The translations under genes and the position numbers were made by a program. This document shows, one piece after another, positions 1-5,199 of a stretch of 8,789 nt of DNA. Each line of letters opens with the position of its first letter. Within the stretch, counting starts at the first letter, position 1. Origin of the DNA: JBDRAU01 sp043823315 (GTDB lineage: Bacteria; Patescibacteriota; UBA1384; DTJR01); contig JBDRAU010000064.1 in NCBI GenBank assembly GCA_043823315.1, positions 1 through 8,789 on the forward strand, written 5' to 3'. The notes beneath the pieces are model-generated. The model did not search any database, was not told the origin of the DNA, and was given only the letters and a program-made list of their open reading frames with translations.

Positions 1-51
1 GACCGCAATGGTCTGTGATTCCCTCGCTCTCACCAACTGAGCTACGCTACC
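1..51 (-). tRNA. tRNA 5' half, possibly tRNA-Val(CAC), cut by window edge
   Basis: Read on the minus strand from position 51, the sequence gives an acceptor strand GGTAGCG, TA at 8-9, and a clear D arm (GCTC, loop AGTTGGTGA, GAGC). The next 17 nt can be laid out as AGGGA / ATCACAG / ACCAT, an anticodon arm with T33, CAC and A37, which would be valine. Pairing in that stem is poor: only 3 of 5 pairs form, with A31 facing A39 and G28 facing A42. The T arm and 3' acceptor strand lie beyond the left edge, so it cannot be told whether this is a working tRNA, an intron-containing one or a decayed copy. The D arm is convincing; the amino acid identity is tentative. Confidence 0.45.
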
Positions 52-126
52 ATTTTTACTAAACTATCAAACCTCGACAGCAAAGGTCTGTGATTCCCTC
101 GCTCTAACCAACTGAGCTACGCTACC
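52..126 (-). pseudogene. Degenerate tRNA: 5' half without a 3' half
   Basis: This second copy starts at 126 on the minus strand with the same GGTAGCG acceptor strand, D arm and CAC-containing anticodon arm (AGGGA / ATCACAG / ACCTT: A-T, G-T, G-C, G-C, then an A-A mismatch). What follows contains a weak T-loop-like GAGGTTTGATA but no matching stem, and nothing complementary to GGTAGCG (CGCTACC would be needed) before the next copy starts 75 nt downstream. It is therefore a tRNA 5' half that cannot close a cloverleaf. It probably arose by partial tandem duplication of the neighbouring tRNA-like gene. Confidence 0.45.
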
Positions 127-132
127 ATTTTT

Positions 133-166
133 GAACGCCTCAATGATTGAGCCGTTCGGTGTTTTT
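133..166 (+). terminator. Stem-loop followed by T5, possible terminator
   Basis: GAACG-c-CTCAA, loop TGA, TTGAG-c-CGTTC forms an 11-position stem with one C-C mismatch (133-157). On the plus strand it is followed after four bases by TTTTT (162-166), the layout of a weak intrinsic terminator. No plus-strand gene is visible to its left inside the window, so what it would stop is unknown; read on the minus strand it is a hairpin just upstream of the tRNA-like repeat. Confidence 0.3.
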
Positions 167-203
167 CGACTACGAGTAGATTTTACAGAAAAAATTAACA
201 GAT

Positions 204-219
204 GTAAAGAGTTCTTTAC
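204..219. repeat. Perfect 6-bp inverted repeat upstream of the tRNA promoter
   Basis: GTAAAG-agtt-CTTTAC is a perfect short palindrome about 27 nt upstream of the -35 box of the tRNA-fMet promoter. It could be a binding site, but palindromes of this size are common by chance in AT-rich sequence. Confidence 0.25.
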
Positions 220-245
220 CTGATGATTCTACCAACACCTTAAGA

Positions 246-274
246 TTGACTAAATCAAGGTAAAATGATATTAT
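246..274 (+). promoter_or_regulatory. Sigma-70-type promoter of tRNA-fMet
   Basis: TTGACT at 246-251 and TATTAT at 269-274, separated by exactly 17 nt, match the housekeeping consensus at five of six positions in each box. The predicted transcription start lies near 281, a few bases before the mature tRNA 5' end at 285, leaving a very short leader for RNase P. A 9-bp inverted repeat (ACCTT..GATT / AATC..AAGGT, 237-261) surrounds the -35 box. Confidence 0.75.
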
Positions 275-284
275 CTTTATGTAA

Positions 285-351
<67 letters not shown>

Positions 352-361
<10 letters not shown>

Positions 362-441
362 ACCTTCGCCAAGGTCTTCGACTCTGAGGGATGAGTCCTC
401 CCATTCGACAAGCTCAGACTCGAAGAGCTACGGTTGGCAGG
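352..441 (+). repeat. Long palindromic REP-like element in the tRNA trailer
   Basis: The core is a 14-bp inverted repeat with one C-C mismatch, 375-388 with 413-426 (TCTTCGACTCTGAG against CTCAGACTCGAAGA). The inner part includes ATTCGACAAGCTCAG, close to a motif (TTCGACAAGCTCAG) that I recall as a frequent dispersed palindrome in many bacterial genomes. That recollection was not checked. Outer arms also pair: AACC 361-364 with GGTT 432-435, and CCTGCC 352-357 with GGCAGG 436-441. The outermost arm lies inside the 3' acceptor strand of the tRNA. There is no T tract after it, so it is not itself a normal terminator. Confidence 0.6.
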
Positions 442-451
442 ACAAATTATC

Positions 452-475
452 GCGGCCGATATAGGCCGCTTTTTT
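452..475 (+). terminator. Rho-independent terminator of tRNA-fMet
   Basis: A perfect 6-bp G+C-rich stem GCGGCC / GGCCGC with loop GATATA is followed immediately by six T residues (470-475). It ends the tRNA-fMet transcript. Its T tract overlaps the stop codon of the convergent RNase H gene. Read on the minus strand there is no T run after the stem, so it should act mainly in the plus direction. Confidence 0.9.
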
Positions 476-884
476 ATTTTCCATCCAGAGCTTTATTTAC
501 AAGAGCATCTGCCTCGATGTTTTTTTCTCGCTTAACGGCAGTAAATTGACACTGCCCACCAACTGAAATAATTTTTTTGTTAATTTGATTAAAAAGAGCC
601 TTCAATTTTTGGTCTTTTACTTTATAAAGCCCACAGAGCTGCCTTACCACAAGCTCACTATCCAGGATAAACTCTATCTGCGATTTACCGATATTTTTTT
701 CGACATATTCGAGGGATTCGAGAACTGCACTATATTCGGCAACATTATTAGTTGCAATACCGATTTTTTTGCTGATTTCAGTTATTTTAGTACCATCTTC
801 ATCGTCTAAAATTATTGCACCAATTGCCGCTTCGCCCGGGTTACCACGCGAACCCCCGTCCGTAAAAATTTTAAGATGTTGCAT
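474..884 (-). CDS. rnhA: RNase HI-like ribonuclease
   Basis: This 136-residue protein has the RNase H fold of the short RVT_3/RNase HI-like group and should cut the RNA strand of RNA-DNA hybrids in the cytoplasm. The four acidic catalytic positions can be placed: D9 in FTDGGSRGNPG, E50 in NNVAEY, D75 in FILDSE and D126 in IEADALVNKA. It covers the whole catalytic domain, without the N-terminal hybrid-binding domain some family members carry. The ATG at 882-884 places the TDGG strand at the usual distance from the N terminus. No strong Shine-Dalgarno site precedes it (GGGA lies about 7-9 nt upstream). It lies downstream of the pilus operon on the same strand, separated by a truncated copy of its own 5' end and a terminator-like hairpin. 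It is convergent with tRNA-fMet. The symbol indicates the family, not proven orthology to E. coli rnhA. Confidence 0.9.
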   Translation of the reverse strand: MQHLKIFTDGGSRGNPGEAAIGAIILDDEDGTKITEISKKIGIATNNVAEYSAVLESLEYVEKNIGKSQIEFILDSELVVRQLCGLYKVKDQKLKALFNQINKKIISVGGQCQFTAVKREKNIEADALVNKALDGK

Positions 885-900
885 ATTATAAGTCCCGTTA

Positions 901-936
901 AATAAAAGTATTAGGTTTGCGTTCCGCCCGCAAACC
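901..936 (-). terminator. Terminator-like hairpin at the end of the pilus operon
   Basis: On the minus strand, GGTTTGCG / loop GGCGGAA / CGCAAACC is a perfect 8-bp stem (914-936) followed by TAATACTTTTATT, an interrupted T-rich tract. It lies 45 nt after the last pilus gene and before rnhA, so it could end the pilus transcript or reduce read-through into rnhA. The T tract is not continuous, so efficiency is uncertain. The hairpin is made from codons of the RNase H remnant. Confidence 0.55.
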
Positions 937-976
937 CCCTTGATCCCCCATCGGTAAATATCTTAAGTCTTTTCAT
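911..976 (-). pseudogene. Truncated 5' fragment of a second RNase H gene
   Basis: An ATG at 974-976 opens a 21-codon frame ending in TAA at 911-913. Residues 4-14 read LKIFTDGGSRG, identical to residues 4-14 of the rnhA product encoded 92 nt downstream, including the first catalytic Asp (D9). A shared Gly at 17 suggests that similarity continues for a few residues before the stop. The other catalytic residues are missing, so no nuclease can result. Eight of the 11 identical residues use different, synonymous codons in the two copies. The frame starts 4 nt after the last pilus gene, with no clear ribosome binding site. It is most simply the remnant of a paralogous RNase H gene. Confidence 0.8.
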
Positions 977-980
977 AAAT

Positions 981-1871
981 CTATTTTTCTTTTTTGCATG
1001 ACAGATCGCAGTATACCCCATTTTTTTCTAATGACAAAAACTCCCCGTCAGAATTTATTTTTTGTATAAGCTCAACTTTCCCAAGAGAGAAATATCCGGT
1101 TGATTTTAAATAAATAGTGCCAGGAATATCTCTGGTGGGTAAAATAATTCTGCTTGCCGACTGAGCTTTTATTTTGACAAAAAAGTATTTTGAATTTTCA
1201 TTCGAAGTATTAAATCGAATATTTAAAACACAGCTCTCTTTAATACATTCAGCAATAGAATTTACAGAGAGCTGATGAACTTGGCTTGATGAAACATCTT
1301 GAGAAGAAACGTCGCCGCCATTTTTTTGAAGCGAGTAGCTAACGCCAGACGCTGCCGAAGAGTTGGCATTTTCCTCCAAAAACCCTTGCTGATTTTGAGA
1401 AAAAGGATCAGAAAAATAAATGGTTATTTTTGTTGGCCGGAAAAGCGCTGGCTTTGAAAACAAATACGTAAGATCCACCTTGAGTTCCCCGTCCCCTTCA
1501 ACTTGCAAGGCATCGTCAGATATTGCCTTTTGACTATTTCCATACCAAGCGGAAGAGTTAAAATTTTTTCCAAAAGACAATGAACTCATTTCAAATAAGA
1601 TGTTGTAATACGCTTTTCGCCCGTTACTTTCAAAAACCTCTTCTCTTTCGTTAAGTTCAAAAAGATTCTTTTTGTCTTCTTTATTTTTTTCATACAAAAC
1701 CTTGCCATCTTCAATTCCAGAAAAAGCGGCAAAATAGGCTTGACCTTGCGCCGACGATGTAAGCATTTTAGAAATTTTGGAATTCGAGGACAACATCACT
1801 GAAATTAAAATTATCGACAAGAAGAGACCCAAGAGCAGGGAAACCAAAATTGCCGATCCTTTTAATTTCAT
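981..1871 (-). CDS. PilX-like minor pilin / pilus assembly protein
   Basis: This 296-residue protein begins with a short basic leader (MKLKG), then a hydrophobic segment at about 6-28 and a helix containing QAYFAAFSGIEDG (44-56), which resembles the AAxSGIE segment of PilX_N proteins. It is probably a minor pilin anchored in the inner membrane, with the rest outside. A possible peptidase cut is after G5; the mature +5 residue would be V10, not Glu, as in GspK-type members. The body is beta-rich and low in recognisable motifs, with a Ser/Gln-rich stretch at about 158-200 and cysteines at 209, 214, 288 and 292, the last two in the C-terminal tail. It starts in an ATGA overlap with the PilW-like gene and is the last gene of the operon. 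The PilX assignment rests on the N terminus and gene order only. Confidence 0.6.
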   Translation of the reverse strand: MKLKGSAILVSLLLGLFLSIILISVMLSSNSKISKMLTSSAQGQAYFAAFSGIEDGKVLYEKNKEDKKNLFELNEREEVFESNGRKAYYNILFEMSSLSFGKNFNSSAWYGNSQKAISDDALQVEGDGELKVDLTYLFSKPALFRPTKITIYFSDPFSQNQQGFLEENANSSAASGVSYSLQKNGGDVSSQDVSSSQVHQLSVNSIAECIKESCVLNIRFNTSNENSKYFFVKIKAQSASRIILPTRDIPGTIYLKSTGYFSLGKVELIQKINSDGEFLSLEKNGVYCDLSCKKEK

Positions 1872-2503
1872 TTCACTTCCATAATGTTGATATCGGAAAA
1901 AACTGATTGATTATTATTTAAATAAATAGAGTCTCTCAGTCTAAGCACTACCGCCTTTGACTCATTCTGATATTTTGACCCAATCTGAAGCGAAAACGGT
2001 TCCTCTTTCCCGTTGTCAGAAACACCCGCGTAACAGCTACTACCCAAAAGATCACTTTCACCAATTTTTTTGATGTTTTCAAGAGCACTTTGATCAAAAT
2101 TATCACCCGAGCCGTTTGGTAGTTGATAAATATAATAATAGTAGCTCGCCCTATTGCCTGAAACCAACTTTTTGTGAAAAATCTTTAAATAATCGCGTCC
2201 GTTTTGTTTTGCTAAAATTGCAAAAGCCGAAAAACCCCTGCCACCAGTAGCGTTTTCGTCCAAGTTAATTAAGTTCGGCTTATCATTTTCAATTGTTGCG
2301 CCATAGACCTTTCCACTCGAGTTAAATTCGTTTGAAATAACCTCAGTAAGTGAAGCAGAACACTCACTGACGGTTTTTTCGTTTTCTAAAACCGCGTCAT
2401 TTTTGCTTAAATTTATCACCAAATCAATACTCGAAAAAAATAAAATCGCTATTATTATTCCGGTTATGATCATCTCGGCTGGGGAAAAAGAAACTATTTT
2501 CAT
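1868..2503 (-). CDS. PilW/GspJ-like minor pilin
   Basis: This 211-residue prepilin-like protein has a 5-residue basic leader (MKIVS) followed by FSPAEMIITG, placing the cut at S5|F6 with Phe at +1 and Glu at +5 (E10). A hydrophobic helix follows to about residue 30. The soluble part has a tyrosine-rich strand (YYYYIYQL, 121-128) and cysteines at 48 and 157 that could pair. Fold class and order (after a PilV-like gene and before a PilX-like gene) suggest the PilW/GspJ place in the minor-pilin tip complex. The gene begins inside the stop of the preceding gene (ATGA) and ends in an ATGA overlap with the next, so the three are probably translationally coupled. The residue before the cut is Ser rather than the usual Gly. 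Confidence 0.6.
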   Translation of the reverse strand: MKIVSFSPAEMIITGIIIAILFFSSIDLVINLSKNDAVLENEKTVSECSASLTEVISNEFNSSGKVYGATIENDKPNLINLDENATGGRGFSAFAILAKQNGRDYLKIFHKKLVSGNRASYYYYIYQLPNGSGDNFDQSALENIKKIGESDLLGSSCYAGVSDNGKEEPFSLQIGSKYQNESKAVVLRLRDSIYLNNNQSVFSDINIMEVK

Positions 2504-3027
2504 TTTAGATTATTAAAGTGGAAGCTGGTCGAAAAACTTTTTTGGCCATTATCTTCCCAGATAATTTTGATTTCGACATTTTTTTTATCCTCGGAAATAT
2601 CGACAACTTTGGAGTTAATTTTATAACCATAGCTTTTCTGTTTTTCCCCGGCGATAAAATCTCGGTTCACCTCCAAATACTGATCGCTTCCCGGACGAAT
2701 GAAGTTCCCAAACGGATATTCCGCGAGAGGAAAATCATCAAGAATAAAATTTTGGCAGGAGATTGATTTTGAGGAATCAAAACAACTAATTGGTATTTTG
2801 CCTATATCGTTACCGTTATCGAAGGAAACCCGATTAAATTCGCGCAATACTTCTGTTCTCGAAAGAAATTCCTCTGCAATTTTTTTTGCATTATCTTCGG
2901 AAATACTTTTTTTATAATTAATAACCATTTTGACCGACAGAAAAGCAATCGCCGAGACAAATAAAAGAATTATAAAAGTCGAGATCATTGCTTCAATTAG
3001 ACCAAACGATTTAAGAGATCGATTCAT
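2500..3027 (-). CDS. PilV/GspI-like minor pilin
   Basis: This 175-residue prepilin-like protein has leader MNRSLKS followed by FGLIEAMIST, placing the cut at S7|F8 with Phe at +1 and Glu at +5 (E12); a hydrophobic helix runs to about residue 35. The ATG at 3025-3027 is chosen over a more upstream in-frame start at 3087 because it gives a normal short prepilin leader and lies 1 nt after the stop of the preceding gene; the longer form would overlap that gene by 59 nt. The helix continues into KKIAEEFLSRTEVLREFNR, similar to the PilV/GspI segment after the membrane helix. Two cysteines (ISCFDSSKSISCQ) could form a small loop. The assignment to PilV is by motif and position. Confidence 0.65.
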   Translation of the reverse strand: MNRSLKSFGLIEAMISTFIILLFVSAIAFLSVKMVINYKKSISEDNAKKIAEEFLSRTEVLREFNRVSFDNGNDIGKIPISCFDSSKSISCQNFILDDFPLAEYPFGNFIRPGSDQYLEVNRDFIAGEKQKSYGYKINSKVVDISEDKKNVEIKIIWEDNGQKSFSTSFHFNNLK

Positions 3028-3028
3028 A

Positions 3029-3526
3029 TTAATTTGCAGTAAACTTTTGGAAATAACAGGCCGATGGATCACGAATGAGATACTCATCGATTATTTGATC
3101 AAGGTTTGGCTCTTTGGTGTTACAGCGATCAGTTAATACTTCAAGAGATCTGATAACAACAGCCGCCTCCGAGCCATCACCCTTAACCAGATAAACGACA
3201 TTATCGGCAAGATCGTTGTCGTCAACTGCACGAGAAAACGATTCTCCTAGCAAAATTCTCAGGAAATTTGCATCAGGCGAAGAAACAACCACCGAGAGAT
3301 AACCGGAACTGCTCTCTATTTTGTCGGGCAAGGGAAAAAGCCTAAAATTATCCTCGCGATAATCGCCCACAAGAGAATAAATTTGGTTTGCAAGAGCAAT
3401 CGTTTCGGTATCTCTTTGTTTATTGAGCGTCCTTGAATATGTAATCATTGATGCGCCAAATAAAACCAAAATAAGTCCAATAACAACGATTAAATCCAGC
3501 GATGTAAAAGCTCTTAATTTTTTCAT
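3029..3526 (-). CDS. Type IV pilin-like protein with Asp at +5
   Basis: This 165-residue protein has leader MKKLRA, then FTSLDLIVVIGLILVLFGASM. The cut is predicted at A6|F7. The residue at +5 is Asp (D11) where nearly all pilins have Glu, and the residue at -1 is Ala rather than Gly. The hydrophobic helix spans about 7-28 and runs into an amphipathic segment (TLNKQRDTETIALANQIYSLVGDY). Cysteines at 135 and 157 near the C terminus match the position of the disulfide loop of many pilins. It sits 5 nt after the peptidase gene and before three more pilin-like genes. It may be a GspH/FimT-like minor pilin or a main pilin; the sequence does not decide. Confidence 0.65.
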   Translation of the reverse strand: MKKLRAFTSLDLIVVIGLILVLFGASMITYSRTLNKQRDTETIALANQIYSLVGDYREDNFRLFPLPDKIESSSGYLSVVVSSPDANFLRILLGESFSRAVDDNDLADNVVYLVKGDGSEAAVVIRSLEVLTDRCNTKEPNLDQIIDEYLIRDPSACYFQKFTAN

Positions 3527-3531
3527 GTTTT

Positions 3532-4077
3532 CTAAAAACCGATCAAATTATAATACTTAGCTATGACCTGATCTGCAAAAAGAAGAGCAACAAGGCAACC
3601 AACTAGCAGATACGGCCCGAAAGCAAGAGTTTTTGCTTTTTTGTTAACACCTATTGCAATTATACCAAAAAGAGCGCCGGCCCAAAAAGCAACAAGAATA
3701 GCCACAAGCGAGTTTGGATAACCGTTAAGAGCTCCTACGCCAAAAGCCAATAAAACATCGCCCCAGCCCATCCATCTCTCGCGGCTCACTACAACTAAAA
3801 AAAGAGGGATGATTGAACAAAAAAATGCTCCCAGCCCCAAGAGTGCAAGATTAAAACCGTAAACTTTGAAAAAATATAAAAGAGAGAAAACAATAAACAA
3901 AACAACTAGCATCCAATTAATTTGTTTTTCTTTCAGGTCTTCAAAGGACGAATAAACGAGAAGCAAAAGCGGGAAAATCAGAAGAAGGAAATCCCATCCA
4001 AAATGGTGTTTTGTATAAGCTACAACGATAGACCAAAGTGCGCAAAGAAGAATAAAAGTTATTTTAAGAATGTTCAT
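3532..4077 (-). CDS. pilD: A24-type prepilin peptidase (PilD-like), peptidase domain only
   Basis: This is a polytopic membrane aspartic protease that would remove prepilin leaders on the cytoplasmic face. It has 181 residues from the ATG at 4075-4077. The two catalytic aspartates are visible: D47 in FEDLKEKQIN (the D-L-x5-I motif) and D107 in GWGD (the GxGD motif). The A24 signature AFGPYLLVG is at 152-160. The chain is almost all hydrophobic helices. The N-terminal cytoplasmic methyltransferase part of classical PilD (including its zinc-binding cysteines) is absent: only about 46 residues, with one predicted helix pair, precede the first Asp. An upstream in-frame TTG at 4089 would add four residues and overlap the preceding stop; the ATG 2 nt after that stop is preferred. 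It is flanked by its likely substrates. Confidence 0.85.
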   Translation of the reverse strand: MNILKITFILLCALWSIVVAYTKHHFGWDFLLLIFPLLLLVYSSFEDLKEKQINWMLVVLFIVFSLLYFFKVYGFNLALLGLGAFFCSIIPLFLVVVSRERWMGWGDVLLAFGVGALNGYPNSLVAILVAFWAGALFGIIAIGVNKKAKTLAFGPYLLVGCLVALLFADQVIAKYYNLIGF

Positions 4078-4079
4078 GT

Positions 4080-4538
4080 TTATAAACAATCAGTCGGAGC
4101 ATCTTTTGAAATGTTTGAGTTTTTTTTGTCTGCTGAGATTATCCAGCAAAGTGATTTTCTTCTATCGGTTGGACCTTGAATAATGTAAGAATCACTTCCC
4201 AAAACTTTCAAGATAAAATTCTCCTTGTCTGCAGTTTTTGGCACTTCGATCAAAAGCTGGCTAGCCGGATCAGTATCAGTATTGATAATTTTTGCACTTA
4301 TCGAATCATCGATAGGGCACCAACTATTAACACAATCAGTAAACACCTTGTTAAAATTCGCCTTTCGCTCGATCATAAAATTTAAAGCAGACTCGATATC
4401 ACCTAAGCGATCTTTATTATATTGTTCGCGGGCTTTATCGAAAGAAGCTCTGGTCGAAGAAGCGATAAAAAAAACAAGCACTAATCCAATCGTATAGGCA
4501 AGAATTATTTGAAATCGTGAGAAATGTTGAAATGGCAT
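4080..4538 (-). CDS. Pilin-like protein without a standard prepilin cleavage site
   Basis: This 152-residue protein has an N-terminal hydrophobic helix (about 10-27) and a following helix with ASFDKAREQYNKDRLGDIESALN (31-53), which resembles the post-membrane helix of bacterial pilins and pseudopilins (KAR..DLxxI..AL). The leader region MPFQHFSRFQIIL has no convincing Gly/Ala/Ser-Phe cut followed by Glu at +5, so it may stay uncleaved or be a signal anchor. Cysteines at 69, 74, 131 and 151 could make two disulfides. AGGAG precedes the start by 4 nt, and the stop codon of pilC forms part of that site, suggesting coupling. It lies between the platform protein and the peptidase. Pilin-family membership is inferred. 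Confidence 0.55.
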   Translation of the reverse strand: MPFQHFSRFQIILAYTIGLVLVFFIASSTRASFDKAREQYNKDRLGDIESALNFMIERKANFNKVFTDCVNSWCPIDDSISAKIINTDTDPASQLLIEVPKTADKENFILKVLGSDSYIIQGPTDRRKSLCWIISADKKNSNISKDAPTDCL

Positions 4539-4542
4539 AAAA

Positions 4543-4547
4543 CTCCT
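4543..4547 (-). promoter_or_regulatory. Ribosome binding site overlapping the pilC stop
   Basis: AGGAG, read on the minus strand, shares its first bases with the TAG stop of pilC and lies 4 nt before the ATG of the pilin-like gene. It is one of only three clear Shine-Dalgarno sites in the pilus operon. Confidence 0.6.
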
Positions 4548-5199
4548 AAATTAAATTGGTAGCTTGATAAATCGGGATAATAATTGCAAAAACAATAATG
4601 CCAATACCAAGGCCGACAACAAGGAGCAGTATCGGCTCCAATAGCGAAGTAATCATAGAAATATTCCGCTCCGATTCGCCGTCATAAAGCTCCGCAAGAG
4701 AAGTAAAAACTTCATCTAGTTTTCCGGTTTGCTCGCCAACAGTAATCATCTGGGTTACAAGCTGGGGAAAAACATGGCTCTTGGACAAAGAGTCCGACAT
4801 CGGAATTCCCCTCTCGACATCATCTCTGGCTTTTTGTAAAACTTTCTCCAAAACCATATTGTCAATTACTTTTCCAACTAGATCAATGCTTTTTAGAAGC
4901 GAAACCCCCGCAGAAGAGAGAGTTAAGAACGTTTTGGTGAACCTAGACATATAAACATTGGTATACATTGAGCCGATAATCGGAAGATTAATAACGAGTC
5001 GACTAAAAAACATTCTTCCAATTTCAGTTTTCGAAAAAATTCTAAGCCACAAAACGAGTCCGATAATTCCGAGTAAAACTATGTACCAATATTTGGAAAT
5101 AAAGATTGAGCTTGAGAGAAGTATTTGAGTAGAAGCGGGAATATCCAAATTCACCTCGGTCATTATACTTTGAACTCTCGGCACCACGATTGCCATCAA
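4546..5199 (-). CDS. pilC: PilC, C-terminal part (after frameshift)
   Basis: This frame encodes the second half of the inner-membrane platform protein of type IV pilus and type II secretion systems, which links the pilus base to the ATPases. It holds the rest of the first T2SSF/GspF domain and all of the second: a membrane helix (YWYIVLLGIIGLVLWL), then the cytoplasmic GspF repeat starting near MYTNVYMSRFTKTF with LLKSIDLV and FPQLVTQMITVGEQTGKLDEV, and a final membrane helix before the C terminus. Its first codons TTG ATG (5199-5194) are not preceded by a ribosome binding site and lie exactly where the N-terminal frame should continue (VVT-L-F-LMAIVVP). Joined to the N-terminal part it gives about 353 residues with both GspF repeats. 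It is better read as part of one gene than as a free-standing protein. Confidence 0.85.
   Translation of the reverse strand: MMAIVVPRVQSIMTEVNLDIPASTQILLSSSIFISKYWYIVLLGIIGLVLWLRIFSKTEIGRMFFSRLVINLPIIGSMYTNVYMSRFTKTFLTLSSAGVSLLKSIDLVGKVIDNMVLEKVLQKARDDVERGIPMSDSLSKSHVFPQLVTQMITVGEQTGKLDEVFTSLAELYDGESERNISMITSLLEPILLLVVGLGIGIIVFAIIIPIYQATNLI

Larger units (their letters stand above)
1..132. repeat. Tandem 57-nt repeat carrying tRNA 5' halves
   Basis: Positions 1-57 and 76-132 match at 54 of 57 bases (differences at 4/79, 9/84 and 31/106), giving a 75-nt period with an unrelated 18-nt spacer at 58-75. The match includes the ATTTTT directly upstream of each tRNA-like start, so the duplicated unit extends outside the tRNA. 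The left copy runs to the window edge, so the repeat may be longer or have more units. Confidence 0.85.

Noticed and set aside
1..132. CRISPR-like array (57-nt repeats, 18-nt spacer)
   Set aside because: Only two units, the repeat is clearly tRNA-derived, and the spacing and size do not fit a CRISPR.
452..475. Bidirectional terminator also serving rnhA
   Set aside because: On the minus strand the stem is followed by GATAATTTG without a T run, so only the plus-direction role is supported.
886..891. Perfect TATAAT directly before the rnhA ATG as a promoter
   Set aside because: No matching -35 box at 16-18 nt, and the transcription start would fall after the start codon.
3028..3087. Upstream start for the PilV-like gene
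   Set aside because: It would place 20 extra residues before the prepilin leader and overlap the preceding gene by 59 nt.
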